Counted from the first letter of the stretch, positions 26,779 through 35,656 are shown. The stretch: 64,000 nucleotides of DNA from JANNWF01 sp038205755 (GCA_038205755.1 JBBRBN010000004.1:1-64000), one strand, 5' to 3'. The notes: generated by a model from the sequence alone, not told the origin. Numbers and translations are program-made.

Positions 26779-27166
26779 CGCGGCACCGGAGCGGGCCTTC
26801 GGCCTCCAGCCGACGGCCAATGACACGCGTTCACGGTCTGATCTCTGGGTGGCCGTTGGCTCCTCGGCCGAGACGGCGCATTTCCAGGCGCCGGAGCAGC
26901 GGCCCGTTGCTCCGACCGTTGAAAGCAGATTCCCTTGCGCCGGGTGTCACATGCGGTGCTTCCGGCGCGGACGCCAACCTGCGGACGCCTTGATTCACGC
27001 GCCCTTGGCGTCGCGTGCACGGACTCGGCGCGACACTCGTCGGCATGACGATCAGACTGCTTCCCGCAGCGTGTTTGCTTGCTGTGAAGACCCTCGGGGA
27101 ACTATCATTTCGCGGTGAGACGGCCGGCCCTGAAAGGCCGCGCCGACTCCTTCAAGAGGCAGTGCG
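26779..27166. other. Intergenic stretch before the cox locus
   Basis: About 390 nt without a credible gene. The frames open here have no family resemblance. The only feature I can support is the probable cox promoter at 27079-27108. Confidence 0.5.
27079..27108 (+). promoter_or_regulatory. Probable promoter of the cytochrome oxidase operon
   Basis: TTGCTG at 27079 and TATCAT at 27103 (5 of 6) are separated by 18 nt, 58 nt before the DUF2244 gene start. It would drive DUF2244-coxB-coxA and following genes. Confidence 0.4.
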
Positions 27167-27661
27167 GTGATTGAGCAGCATGCTCCGCGGAGCGTCACAG
27201 GCGAGGCGAGTCTGGTGATTCGCCCCAATCGGGCGCTGAGCAGCAGGCAATTGACCGCGGCATTTGCGGTGGTGGCGACGGCGTCGCTGACGGTATCGAC
27301 GCTCAGCTGGGTGTATGGAAACGTATTCGCGCCGTTTTTTGCGCTGCTCGAACTCTCGCTGTTGGCAGCATGCCTGCGGCTGGTGTGGCGGGCGGGAGAG
27401 CGGTTCGAGGTCGTGGCGATCGGCCCATCGGAGATTTCGGTGCGTCGGCTGCCGGAAATGCACGACATGCTGCGCGAACATCCGTTTTGGGTGAGTCTTA
27501 GTGAGCGTGAAGGTCGCGTGCTGCTGGTCAGTCGCGGCCGCGAGGTGGAAGTAGGAGCCTGCCTTGGCGAGGCAGAGCGGCAGTCGCTGGTCACGCGGTT
27601 GCGCGACATGATGGGTGCGGCCGCGTCGAGCCGCACAGCTGAGCCCGCCGGGGCGCCTTGA
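27167..27661 (+). CDS. DUF2244 membrane protein, cox-operon leader gene
   Basis: A 164-residue protein with two adjacent hydrophobic segments (about 31-70) and a C-terminal soluble domain, in the pattern of DUF2244 proteins, which usually occur next to cytochrome c oxidase genes. The GTG start at 27167 follows a gapped purine-rich AAGAGGC. coxB starts 20 nt after its stop. Its role in oxidase biogenesis is unproven. Conserved family features include the RPNRALSSRQL segment near residue 20. Confidence 0.8.
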   Translation: MIEQHAPRSVTGEASLVIRPNRALSSRQLTAAFAVVATASLTVSTLSWVYGNVFAPFFALLELSLLAACLRLVWRAGERFEVVAIGPSEISVRRLPEMHDMLREHPFWVSLSEREGRVLLVSRGREVEVGACLGEAERQSLVTRLRDMMGAAASSRTAEPAGAP

Positions 27662-27681
27662 ATTCACTGCTGGGGTAGCGC

Positions 27682-28563
27682 ATGAAGCTTGCTGGACCGA
27701 TCTCGTATTTGCTGGGCACCGCGCTGGTGCTGGCTGCGCTGCCGGCGCTGGCCGCCAACCCGCAGCCGTGGCAGCTCAATATGACCAAGGGCGCGACCGA
27801 TTCCGCCGCGCAGGTCTACCAGCTGCACATGACCATTCTGTGGATCTGCGTCGCGATTGGCGTGCTGGTTTTTGGCGCCATGGCCTATGCCATGTTCGCG
27901 TTTCGCAAGTCCAAGGGCGCAGTTGCCGCGACCTGGAGCCACAACACCACCGCCGAGATCATCTGGACCGTGGTGCCGGTGCTGATCCTCGTCGCGATGG
28001 CATGGCCGGCGACGCGCGTCCTGTTTGAGATGGACGACACCACCGGCTCGGAAATGACGGTCAAGGTCACCGGTTATCAGTGGTTGTGGCGTTACGAGAT
28101 CCTCAACTATCGGGGCGAGTCCGGCGGAGTAAATTTTGTCAGCCGTCTGAATCCTGCCGATGACCAGCTGCGCGTGCGAGGTTCCGGCGCCCGACCCACG
28201 GTCGCCGAAAATCCGAATTATCTGCTTGAAGTGGATCGCGAGCTGGTGCTGCCCACCGACACCAAAATCCGCTTCGTCATCACGGCGGACGACGTCATTC
28301 ACTCATGGTGGGTACCGGCATTCGGATGGAAGCAGGACGCGATTCCTGGCGTGATCAACGAGGCTTGGACCAACATCCGTGAGCCGGGTACCTATCGTGG
28401 CCAGTGTGCGGAGCTGTGCGGTAAGGACCACGGATTCATGCCGATTGTCGTCAAGGCCGTGCCGCGCGCCGAGTTCGAAACCTGGCTGGCGGCGGAGCAG
28501 AGCCTCGCCAACCCGGCTGCGACCACCGCCCAGGTGGGCGTGATTGCACCCGGTGAAGGCTGA
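27682..28563 (+). CDS. coxB: Cytochrome c oxidase subunit II
   Basis: The 293-residue protein has a signal peptide (ALAANPQ, about 25), two membrane helices (about 50-75 and 90-112) and a periplasmic cupredoxin domain. The binuclear CuA site is visible as the VIHSWWVP His and CAELCGKDHGFM (two Cys, Glu, His, Met). It accepts electrons from cytochrome c. The aromatic electron-entry motif GYQWLWRYE is present. There is no C-terminal heme-c domain, so this is the plain aa3 type. coxA follows. Confidence 0.97.
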   Translation: MKLAGPISYLLGTALVLAALPALAANPQPWQLNMTKGATDSAAQVYQLHMTILWICVAIGVLVFGAMAYAMFAFRKSKGAVAATWSHNTTAEIIWTVVPVLILVAMAWPATRVLFEMDDTTGSEMTVKVTGYQWLWRYEILNYRGESGGVNFVSRLNPADDQLRVRGSGARPTVAENPNYLLEVDRELVLPTDTKIRFVITADDVIHSWWVPAFGWKQDAIPGVINEAWTNIREPGTYRGQCAELCGKDHGFMPIVVKAVPRAEFETWLAAEQSLANPAATTAQVGVIAPGEG

Positions 28564-28615
28564 TCCAACGCACTGATACGTTCTGAAGCACCCCATTTTC
28601 GCGAGAGGCTGGACC

Positions 28616-30226
28616 ATGGCTTATAGCGCTGCTGCCCCCAACGACGAGCACCACCACACGCCGAGTTTCTTCGAGCGCTGGTTCTATGCCACCAACCACA
28701 AGGACATCGGCACGCTGTACCTGCTGTTCGCGCTGATGATGTTCTTCATCGGCGGCGCCATGGCGCTGGTGATCCGCGCCGAGCTGTTCCAGCCCGGCCT
28801 GCAGCTGGTGCATCCGGAATTCTTCAACCAGATGACCACCATGCACGCGCTGGTGATGATCTTCGGTGCCGTGATGCCGGCCTTCGTTGGCCTCGCCAAC
28901 TGGATGATTCCGCTGATGGTGGGTGCGCCAGACATGGCGCTGCCGCGGATGAACAACTGGTCCTTCTGGATTCTGCCGTTCGCCTTCGCGATGCTGCTGT
29001 TGACCCTGTTCCTGCCCGGCGGCGGTCCGGCCGGTGGCTGGACGCTGTATCCGCCGTTGTCGCTGCAGGGCGGGTCGAACGTGGCCTTCGTGATTTTCGC
29101 CATCCACATGATGGGTATCAGCTCGATCATGGGCGCGATCAACATCATCGCCACCATCCTGAACATGCGCGCACCGGGCATGGATCTGCTGAAAATGCCG
29201 ATCTTCGTCTGGACCTGGCTGATCACCGCCTTCCTGCTTATCGCCGTGATGCCGGTTCTGGCGGGCGCAGTCACCATGCTGCTCACCGACAAGTTTTTCG
29301 ACACCAGTTTCTTCAACGCGGCCGGCGGCGGCGACCCGGTGATGTTCCAGCACATCTTCTGGTTTTTCGGCCATCCCGAGGTCTACATCATGATCCTGCC
29401 GGCATTCGGGATCGTCTCGGAAATCATCCCGACCTTCGCCCGCAAGCCGCTGTTCGGCTATCAGGCGATGGTCTACGCCACCGCCTCGATCGCGTTTCTG
29501 TCGTTCATCGTCTGGGCCCACCACATGTTCACCGTCGGCATGCCGCTGGGCGGCAAGCTGTACTTCATGTACGCGACGATGCTCATCGGTATTCCCACGG
29601 GCGTGAAGGTCTTCAACTGGGTCAGCACGATGTGGAAAAGCTCAATGACCTTCGAGACGCCGATGCTGTTCGCGATCGGCTTCGTGATCATGTTCACCAT
29701 CGGCGGTTTCTCCGGTCTGATGCTGGCCATCGTGCCGGCTGACTACCAGTATCACGACACCTACTTCGTGGTCGCGCACTTCCACTACGTGCTGGTCACC
29801 GGCTCGGTGTTCGCCATCATGGCCGGTGTCTATTACTGGATCCCGAAGTGGACCGGTCACATGTACAACGAGACGCTCGGAAAGTGGCACTTCTGGTTGA
29901 GCACGTTCTTCGTCAACCTGTTGTTCTTCCCGCAGCATTTCCTCGGGCTGGCGGGAATGCCGCGGCGTATCCCGGACTACAACGTCGCTTTTGCCGACTT
30001 CAACATGTGGTCGTCGATTGGTGGATTCGGGTTCGGTCTGTCGCAGCTGCTGTTCGCCTACATGGTCTGGCAGTGCGCGCGCGGCGGCGTGAAGGCCACC
30101 GATGAAGTCTGGGCCGGCGCCAAGGGCCTGGAATGGACCGTGCCTTCGCCGGCGCCGCACCACACATTCACGGTGCCGCCGGTGATCGATGACAGCAAGC
30201 TGGCGCACGGCAACATCAGTCACTAA
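28616..30226 (+). CDS. coxA: Cytochrome c oxidase subunit I
   Basis: The 536-residue catalytic subunit has about 12 membrane helices. Visible signatures are FYATNHKDIGTLY at the start, MHALVMIFG (low-spin heme His), HPEVYIMILPAFG with the CuB His-Tyr crosslink pair, WAHHMFTVG (CuB His pair) and HFHYVLVTGSVFA (high-spin heme ligands). HPEVY with the preceding FGH shows the A-type family with a D-channel glutamate. It reduces oxygen to water and pumps protons. GAGAGG lies before the ATG. Confidence 0.98.
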   Translation: MAYSAAAPNDEHHHTPSFFERWFYATNHKDIGTLYLLFALMMFFIGGAMALVIRAELFQPGLQLVHPEFFNQMTTMHALVMIFGAVMPAFVGLANWMIPLMVGAPDMALPRMNNWSFWILPFAFAMLLLTLFLPGGGPAGGWTLYPPLSLQGGSNVAFVIFAIHMMGISSIMGAINIIATILNMRAPGMDLLKMPIFVWTWLITAFLLIAVMPVLAGAVTMLLTDKFFDTSFFNAAGGGDPVMFQHIFWFFGHPEVYIMILPAFGIVSEIIPTFARKPLFGYQAMVYATASIAFLSFIVWAHHMFTVGMPLGGKLYFMYATMLIGIPTGVKVFNWVSTMWKSSMTFETPMLFAIGFVIMFTIGGFSGLMLAIVPADYQYHDTYFVVAHFHYVLVTGSVFAIMAGVYYWIPKWTGHMYNETLGKWHFWLSTFFVNLLFFPQHFLGLAGMPRRIPDYNVAFADFNMWSSIGGFGFGLSQLLFAYMVWQCARGGVKATDEVWAGAKGLEWTVPSPAPHHTFTVPPVIDDSKLAHGNISH

Positions 30227-30247
30227 CCGGACGCCGACCTGACCACC

Positions 30248-30367
30248 ATGACACTGCCTTCAGAGGACGCCCGCCGCGCCGCCGCCCGGCGCACGGCGAT
30301 CATAATCGGCGTCATCGCTATCGGCTTCTACCTTGCCTTCATCCTTTCGGGAGTTATTGGCCGATGA
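30248..30367 (+). CDS. Small single-helix cytochrome oxidase assembly protein (39 residues)
   Basis: A 39-codon frame: a charged N-terminus (MTLPSEDARRAAARRTA) and one membrane helix ending in FILSGVIGR. Proteins of 35-50 residues with this design lie just before ctaG in many proteobacteria and are annotated as cytochrome oxidase small assembly proteins. Its stop overlaps the cox11 ATG by 4 nt (ATGA), which argues strongly that it is real. It is too short for most gene finders. Confidence 0.75.
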   Translation: MTLPSEDARRAAARRTAIIIGVIAIGFYLAFILSGVIGR

Positions 30368-30924
30368 GCATCGCGGGGGACCATCGTCGCGTACTGCGGC
30401 GCGGCCTGTGGACGTGCGTGGTGGCGTTTGGCGTGTGTTTCGCGCTGGTGCCGATGTACCGGATTGCCTGCGAGAAAGTGTTTGGCATCCGCCTCGACGG
30501 TACGCCCATCAGCGACGTCCAGGCGGCTACCAGGCAAGTCGATCTCAGTCGCGAGGTGGTCGTCGAGTTCGATACGACCGTGAACTCCAAGCTGCCATGG
30601 AGTTTCCGCGCCGCCACCGCGTCGATGCGGGTGCATCCGGGTCAGCTCAACGAGGCGATCTTTTTCGCCCGCAACGAATCTGCTGGAGCAATCATCGGAC
30701 AGGCGGTGCCATCGGTGGCGCCAAGTTCGGCATCGATTTACTTCAACAAGACCGAGTGCTTCTGCTTCACCGAGCAACTGCTGTCGCCGGGTGAAGAGCG
30801 CGAAATGCCGGTTCGATTTATGGTCGATCCCGACCTCCCGCCAGGCGTCCAGACCCTCACTTTGTCCTACACGTTCTACAATAACGATCTGGCGACTGCA
30901 CGACTGACCGCTGCCGGCGGCTGA
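30364..30924 (+). CDS. ctaG: Cox11/CtaG copper chaperone for the CuB site
   Basis: The 186-residue protein has one N-terminal membrane helix (about 15-33) and a periplasmic Ig-like domain. The copper-binding Cys pair is in NKTECFCFTEQ (about residues 131-141), the family signature, and the conserved VPMYRIACEKVFG lies just after the helix. Cox11 delivers copper to CuB of subunit I. Length is typical. Confidence 0.95.
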   Translation: MSIAGDHRRVLRRGLWTCVVAFGVCFALVPMYRIACEKVFGIRLDGTPISDVQAATRQVDLSREVVVEFDTTVNSKLPWSFRAATASMRVHPGQLNEAIFFARNESAGAIIGQAVPSVAPSSASIYFNKTECFCFTEQLLSPGEEREMPVRFMVDPDLPPGVQTLTLSYTFYNNDLATARLTAAGG

Positions 30925-30988
30925 CGCTGCCGGTCGGCGCATTGCTCGCGCTACCACAATGACTGCAGCGTTTCATACGGGGACCACC

Positions 30989-31864
30989 ATGGCCGCACCT
31001 AGCCACGACGCCAACATCTACTACGTCCCGCATAGCAGCCATTGGCCGCTGGTCGGCTCCGTCGGCATGTTCATCATGCTGTTTGGCGCGGCCAGCTGGA
31101 TGAACGACCACAGCTGGGGGTTCTGGCTGCTCTTGGCCGGTTCGGTCATCCTGATTTACATGCTGTTTGGCTGGTTCGGCAATGTGATCGGCGAGTCGAT
31201 TCGCGGAATGTACAACCGGCAGGTGGACACATCGTTCCGGATGGGAATGATCTGGTTCATTTTTTCCGAAGTCATGTTCTTTGCGGCGTTCTTCGGTGCC
31301 CTGTTCTACGCCCGGATCTTTTCCATTCCGTGGCTGGGCGGTGAGGGTGACGGAATGCTGACCCACAACCTCCTTTGGAGCGGCTACGACGCCGCGTGGC
31401 CAACCAACGGTCCGGCGGAGATCGGCGGCGACTTCCAGACGATTCCGGCGTGGGACATTCCGCTGCTCAACACGATGCTGCTGCTGGCCTCCGGTGTCAC
31501 CCTGACCATCGCCCATCATGCGCTGCGGGCCGGCAGGCGTGGCTCTCTGCTGTTCTGGCTGGCGGCCACCGTCGCACTCGGGGCGGTGTTCATGTGCTTC
31601 CAGATCTACGAGTACACCCATGCCTACGGCGACCTCAATCTGACCCTGGGTTCGGGAATCTACGGGTCCACCTTTTTCCTGCTCACCGGCTTCCACGGCA
31701 TGCATGTCACCTTGGGTGCCATCATGCTCACGGTGATCTGGTTTCGGTGTGCCAAGGGCCATTTCACCAAAGAGCAGCACTTCGGGTTTGAAGCAGTTGC
31801 CTGGTATTGGCACTTCGTCGACGTGGTCTGGCTCGGATTGTTCCTGTTCGTTTACGTGCTCTGA
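30989..31864 (+). CDS. coxC: Cytochrome c oxidase subunit III
   Basis: A 291-residue protein (ATG 30989) with seven membrane helices, including PHSSHWPLVGSVG near the start, FIFSEVMFFAAFF (the conserved Glu/Phe segment), TGFHGMHVTLGA and WYWHFVDVVWLGLF. An in-frame ATG at 30959 would add ten residues; neither start has a strong ribosome-binding site. Subunit III stabilises the oxidase and its proton uptake. It is convergent with the DUF2909 gene, separated by a GC-rich hairpin. Confidence 0.95.
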   Translation: MAAPSHDANIYYVPHSSHWPLVGSVGMFIMLFGAASWMNDHSWGFWLLLAGSVILIYMLFGWFGNVIGESIRGMYNRQVDTSFRMGMIWFIFSEVMFFAAFFGALFYARIFSIPWLGGEGDGMLTHNLLWSGYDAAWPTNGPAEIGGDFQTIPAWDIPLLNTMLLLASGVTLTIAHHALRAGRRGSLLFWLAATVALGAVFMCFQIYEYTHAYGDLNLTLGSGIYGSTFFLLTGFHGMHVTLGAIMLTVIWFRCAKGHFTKEQHFGFEAVAWYWHFVDVVWLGLFLFVYVL

Positions 31865-31903
31865 GTCACGCAAGCCCGCGCTGCCTTTCAGCGGAGCAGG
31901 AAA

Positions 31904-31928
31904 GCGCCCGCCGCAGGCTGCCGGGCGC
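31904..31928. terminator. GC-rich hairpin between convergent coxC and DUF2909
   Basis: GCGCCCG pairs with CGGGCGC (7 bp, 11-nt loop). Read on the minus strand it is followed by CTTTCCT, a weak T tract. It is placed to end transcription from both sides. Confidence 0.45.
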
Positions 31929-31949
31929 GTGAGGTTCGGGCGACGCCTG

Positions 31950-32159
31950 TCAGCGACCGATGCCGTGAGGTTGGATCACGCCGGTCGCCATCCCGAGGAT
32001 GACCAGAAGTATCAGCGCCACTGACAGCGCGACGCGCCGCGTCAGCGCGTTGGCCATGCGGTCGCTGCCGCCCTTGTCCGTGAGCATGTAGTAAAGCCCG
32101 GCGCCAAGGTTGTAGAGGATGACAACAAGAAAGGCGACGATGATGAGCTTCTGCAACAT
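31950..32159 (-). CDS. DUF2909 twin-transmembrane small protein
   Basis: A 69-residue protein with two hydrophobic helices (LIIVAFLVVILYNLGAGLYY and VALSVALILLVILGMATG) joined by a basic loop, a close fit to DUF2909 proteins, which are commonly found in oxidase loci. ATG 32159 was chosen over an upstream in-frame ATG (32264) that would add 35 residues with no membrane-protein character. It is divergent from surf1. A role in oxidase assembly is only inferred. Confidence 0.85.
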   Translation of the reverse strand: MLQKLIIVAFLVVILYNLGAGLYYMLTDKGGSDRMANALTRRVALSVALILLVILGMATGVIQPHGIGR

Positions 32160-32246
32160 GCAGCTTTCCCAGGGATGTGCGGTTCGCCAGTATCGCAATT
32201 CGGGCTGCTGTCGGCGTGGGTTCCGCGTGACGGCTGGCCCCCGCTG

Positions 32247-32960
32247 GTGAGGTTTCGCCTGCACTGGCTGCTGCTGACTCTCCTGGCCTGCGGCGCGTTT
32301 GTTGCTGCCGGCTTTTGGCAGTATGGCCGCGGCGTGGAGAAGGCCGCCTATCTGGAGCGCTTCGGCAATGCGCTCGGCGCCGACGCGCTGGCGGTGCCGA
32401 TCGACGCCGCCCTGCGTGCGCCGGCGGACCTGCCGCGACGGGTGCAGGGCCCGCTGACGCGGCTGCCGCAGGCCCCGTTGCTGCTGCTCGACAATGTGCG
32501 TCGGGGCGCCCGGGTCGGCATACGTGCGGTCGCGATCTACCAGACCGCCAGTGCCAACGTCCTGCTGCTCGACCTTGGCTGGCTGCCGCTGCCGCCTGAC
32601 CGTCGAATGCCGACGCTGGCAAGCCCGCCAGACATACTGGATGCCCGCGGGCTGCTGGTACCAATGCCCGGACAGGGCCTGCGTCTTGCGGCCAATCCCT
32701 GGCCAGCGGAGTCAGGCGGTCAGGTCCTCTTGACCTATCTCGATCTGGACGAAGTCGCCCAGATGATCGGCCAGCGGCCGTTTGCAGGCCTGCTGCGGCT
32801 GGCGCCAGATGTGCAGGCGGGATTTGAGCGCGACCTTGACGCGCTACCCAATACTCTTACGCCAGAGCGGCACTACGGTTACGCACTGCAGTGGTTCGGC
32901 TTCGCCGCCGCCCTGGCCTTGATTTACCTCATCCTTCTCTTCAGGACCTCGCGCACGTGA
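32247..32960 (+). CDS. surf1: SURF1-family cytochrome oxidase assembly protein
   Basis: A 237-residue protein with a membrane helix at each end (about 8-25 and 212-233) and a periplasmic domain, the SURF1 pattern. It includes GFWQYGRGVEKA near the start and HYGYALQWFGFA near the end. It helps insert heme A into subunit I. I chose the GTG at 32247 because family similarity (VRFRLHWLLL) begins there and it leaves room for a promoter; an ATG at 32175 lies only 15 nt from the divergent DUF2909 start. Its stop overlaps the next gene. Confidence 0.88.
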   Translation: MRFRLHWLLLTLLACGAFVAAGFWQYGRGVEKAAYLERFGNALGADALAVPIDAALRAPADLPRRVQGPLTRLPQAPLLLLDNVRRGARVGIRAVAIYQTASANVLLLDLGWLPLPPDRRMPTLASPPDILDARGLLVPMPGQGLRLAANPWPAESGGQVLLTYLDLDEVAQMIGQRPFAGLLRLAPDVQAGFERDLDALPNTLTPERHYGYALQWFGFAAALALIYLILLFRTSRT

Positions 32961-33478
32961 CGGCCTCAACCCGACCCACCAAACAGCTCGTTCTCATCGT
33001 GCTGCTGTTTTTCACTCCTCTCATAGCCGCTGTGGTGATGCGATTCGGCGGCTGGGAGCCGCCGCGCACGCGCAATTTCGGCGAGCTGTTGGCGCCACCG
33101 CTGAGCATGGAGGGCGTGGCGGCGCGACTCGCAGATGGTCAACCATGGCCGTGGGTCAACTTTGATCGGAACTGGACGCTGCTGCTGCAGCTGCCAGCGA
33201 GCTGCTCTGACCCGTGCCAGACTGCCGCCGCCGTGCTGCCCACGGTGCAATACGCCTTGGGTCGCCACGCCCACAAGCTGCACGCGTATCAGTTGAGCAG
33301 CACGGGTCCGTTGCAGCCGCTGGCGCTGCAGGGGTCACTGCCAGCGCCGCTGCAGGAGGTGCCGACTGAACAGCCGCAGGTATGGCTGGTCGACCCGCAT
33401 GGCTACCTGGTGATGCGCTATCGCGAGGGCTTTGATCCCAACGGCCTGCGCCGCGACCTGGCCCGATTGATCAAGTGA
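32957..33478 (+). CDS. Membrane-anchored thioredoxin-like protein in the cox locus (Cys-x3-Cys)
   Basis: A 173-residue protein: one N-terminal helix (about 10-28), then a soluble domain with NWTLLLQLPASCSDPC, giving Cys83 and Cys87, and a later QVWLVDPHGYLVMRY strand pair. The spacing resembles the Cys-x3-Cys copper site of Sco proteins and the thioredoxin-like fold, but length and remaining sequence are divergent. The GTG start at 32957 overlaps the surf1 stop. Genes in this place between surf1 and ctaA are common and usually unnamed. A copper or redox role is inferred. Confidence 0.75.
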   Translation: MTASTRPTKQLVLIVLLFFTPLIAAVVMRFGGWEPPRTRNFGELLAPPLSMEGVAARLADGQPWPWVNFDRNWTLLLQLPASCSDPCQTAAAVLPTVQYALGRHAHKLHAYQLSSTGPLQPLALQGSLPAPLQEVPTEQPQVWLVDPHGYLVMRYREGFDPNGLRRDLARLIK

Positions 33479-33498
33479 CTCGACTCAAGTGACTCGAC
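33471..33498. repeat. 14-bp perfect tandem duplication at the 3' end of the Cys-x3-Cys gene
   Basis: TCAAGTGACTCGAC occurs twice without a gap. The first unit contains the stop codon; the second lies in the leader of ctaA. Confidence 0.85.
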
Positions 33499-33547
33499 CC
33501 CAAGACCGCAGCCGCAGCGGTTCAACACGAGCGGCCTCAAACCAGGC

Positions 33548-34699
33548 ATGAGCAGCATGAACTCGCCACATCGGTACTTCCATCGCATCGCCTGGCTGGC
33601 GGTTGGCCTCGCACTTTGCGTCATCCTGTTCGGGGCGTTTGTGCGCCTGTCCAATGCGGGGCTGTCCTGCCCGGACTGGCCGACCTGCTACGGCAAGGCC
33701 ACCTGGCCAACGCTGCCGCACGACGTGGCAGCGGCCAATGAGGCCTTCCCGGAGCGCGCTGTGGAGCCCAGGAAAGCGGGGCGCGAGCAGTTCCACCGCC
33801 ACATCGCGGCGCTGCTCGGCATTCTCGTGCTTGCGCTGGCGGCGCTGGCGGCGCGCGCGCGGCCGCTTGGCCTCGCTTTGGTTTTTGGTGCGAGTGCGCT
33901 GGTCGCCGCCTCGATACCCGCCTATATGTGGGCTCACTACGTGCTCGCCAGCCTGCTGGTCAGCTCAGGACTGCTGCTGCTGCTGGGTGCCGCCGTGCGC
34001 TGGGACAATCGGGACTTCGCCCGCATCACGGCCTGCCTGCTGGCGGTAATCGTGATGCAGGCAACGCTCGGGCTGTGGACGGTCACCTGGCTGCTCAAGC
34101 CGGTGGTGGTGATGGCGCATCTGCTGGGTGGCCTGACCACGCTGTCGCTGCTGCTGTGGGTGGCATGGCGCAGCACGCCCAATGTCTGGCTGATTGCTGG
34201 CCACGCCAGCGCGCTCAAGCGGCTGGGCGTGATCGGTCTGGTGCTGCTGGTGCTGCAGATTGCACTTGGAGGCTGGGTGTCGGCGAACTACGCCGCGCTG
34301 GCCTGCGGCACCGACTTCCCCAAGTGCCTCAATCAGTGGTGGCCGCAGACCAACTTTACCGAAGCCTTCGTGCTGTGGCGCGGAATAGGCGTCGATTTCG
34401 AGGGCGGTGTGCTCGACGGTCCGGCGCGCAGCACCATTCAGATGGTCCACCGGCTGTTCGCGCTGCTGGTGGCTGCGCAGCTGGGGGTGCTCGGCTGGCG
34501 CCTGCTGCGCACGCCTGCACTGGTCAACTGGGGCCTCATGCTGTTGCTCGCGCTGGCCGCTCAGATCGCCCTTGGGATCGCCAACGTGGTGCTCGGCCTG
34601 CCGCTGTGGGTGGCAACATTGCACACCGCCGGCGCCGTCGCGCTGCTGGCGCTGTTGGTCTCGCTGCTCGCGCGTCTGCGCGCGCCCTACCCGCGCTGA
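33548..34699 (+). CDS. ctaA: Heme A synthase CtaA/Cox15
   Basis: A 383-residue protein with eight predicted membrane helices and the family's paired Cys motifs CPDWPTC and CGTDFPKC in the outer loops. Heme-binding His residues are visible in EQFHRHIAALLG, WAHYVLAS, MAHLLGG and VHRLFALL. It converts heme O to heme A for the aa3 oxidase. It lies 69 nt after the thioredoxin-like gene and 51 nt before ctaB. Confidence 0.95.
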   Translation: MSSMNSPHRYFHRIAWLAVGLALCVILFGAFVRLSNAGLSCPDWPTCYGKATWPTLPHDVAAANEAFPERAVEPRKAGREQFHRHIAALLGILVLALAALAARARPLGLALVFGASALVAASIPAYMWAHYVLASLLVSSGLLLLLGAAVRWDNRDFARITACLLAVIVMQATLGLWTVTWLLKPVVVMAHLLGGLTTLSLLLWVAWRSTPNVWLIAGHASALKRLGVIGLVLLVLQIALGGWVSANYAALACGTDFPKCLNQWWPQTNFTEAFVLWRGIGVDFEGGVLDGPARSTIQMVHRLFALLVAAQLGVLGWRLLRTPALVNWGLMLLLALAAQIALGIANVVLGLPLWVATLHTAGAVALLALLVSLLARLRAPYPR

Positions 34700-34750
34700 A
34701 GCAGTGCGGCAGCTTGCGCTGCCTGCCTCAGCGCCTCAGGCTTGCGCATC

Positions 34751-35656
34751 ATGACCTCGCTCCTCACTTCCTACTGGTCGCTGACCAAGCCGCGCGTGGT
34801 CGCGCTGATCGTGTTCACCGCGGTGATCGGAATGTTTCTGGCGGTGCCGGCAATGCCGCCGTGGCCGGCACTGCTGTTTGGCAGCCTTGGCATCTGGCTG
34901 GCGGCAGCCTCGGCAGCGGCCATCAACCATCTTATCGACCAGCGTATCGATGCCGTAATGGCGCGCACCGCGCACCGCCCGCTGCCCAGCGGCTCGTTGA
35001 CCTCCAGGCAGGTGCTGCTGTTTGCGGTTGCGCTGGGCGTGCTGTCGATGGCCATTCTGGTGCTGCTGGTCAACACCCTGACCGCGCTGCTGACCTTCGC
35101 GTCGCTGATTGGCTACGCGATCATCTACACCGGCTATCTCAAGCGCGCCACGCCGCAGAACATCGTGATCGGCGGCTTGGCCGGCGCGGCGCCGCCAGCT
35201 CTGGGTTGGGTCGCGGTCACTGGCCACCTGCATCCGCACGCGCTGCTGCTGGTGCTGATCATCTTCGTCTGGACGCCGCCGCATTTCTGGGCGCTGGCCA
35301 TCTACCGCCGTGATGACTACGCCCGCGCCATGGTTCCCATGCTGCCAGTGGTCTACGGCGTCGAGTACACGCGCTGGCACGTGCTGTTCTACACCGTGCT
35401 GCTGTGCGTGGTGACGCTGTTGCCGTGGTTGACCGGCATGAGCGGCCTGTTCTATCTGGGTGGCGCGGCGGTGCTGGGCGCTGGATTCTTGTACTACGCA
35501 ATCCGACTGATGAACCCGCCCGGCGAGCGCTTCGCGATGGAAGTGTTCAACTACTCGATCATCTATCTGACGGCGCTGTTTGCGTTCCTGTTGGTCGATC
35601 ACTATCTGCTGCCGGCAGCGCCCGTCGATGGTCTGTGGTTTCATCCGGCGGGTTAG
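34751..35656 (+). CDS. ctaB: Protoheme IX farnesyltransferase CtaB/CyoE
   Basis: A 301-residue UbiA-family prenyltransferase with about nine membrane helices. The catalytic Asp-rich motifs NHLIDQRIDAVMART (near 62) and the loop WALAIYRRDDYARAMVPM (near 180) are intact. It makes heme O from heme B, the substrate of CtaA. ATG 34751 is preferred to a TTG three codons upstream. It is the last gene of the cox locus. Confidence 0.95.
   Translation: MTSLLTSYWSLTKPRVVALIVFTAVIGMFLAVPAMPPWPALLFGSLGIWLAAASAAAINHLIDQRIDAVMARTAHRPLPSGSLTSRQVLLFAVALGVLSMAILVLLVNTLTALLTFASLIGYAIIYTGYLKRATPQNIVIGGLAGAAPPALGWVAVTGHLHPHALLLVLIIFVWTPPHFWALAIYRRDDYARAMVPMLPVVYGVEYTRWHVLFYTVLLCVVTLLPWLTGMSGLFYLGGAAVLGAGFLYYAIRLMNPPGERFAMEVFNYSIIYLTALFAFLLVDHYLLPAAPVDGLWFHPAG

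Noticed and set aside
26849..27118. 89-codon frame in the gap before the cox locus
   Set aside because: No family resemblance or ribosome-binding site; the region shows no coding-like pattern.
32175..32246. ATG 32175 as the start of surf1
   Set aside because: It would lie 15 nt from the divergent DUF2909 start and add 24 residues outside the family; GTG 32247 fits better, though it is not proven.
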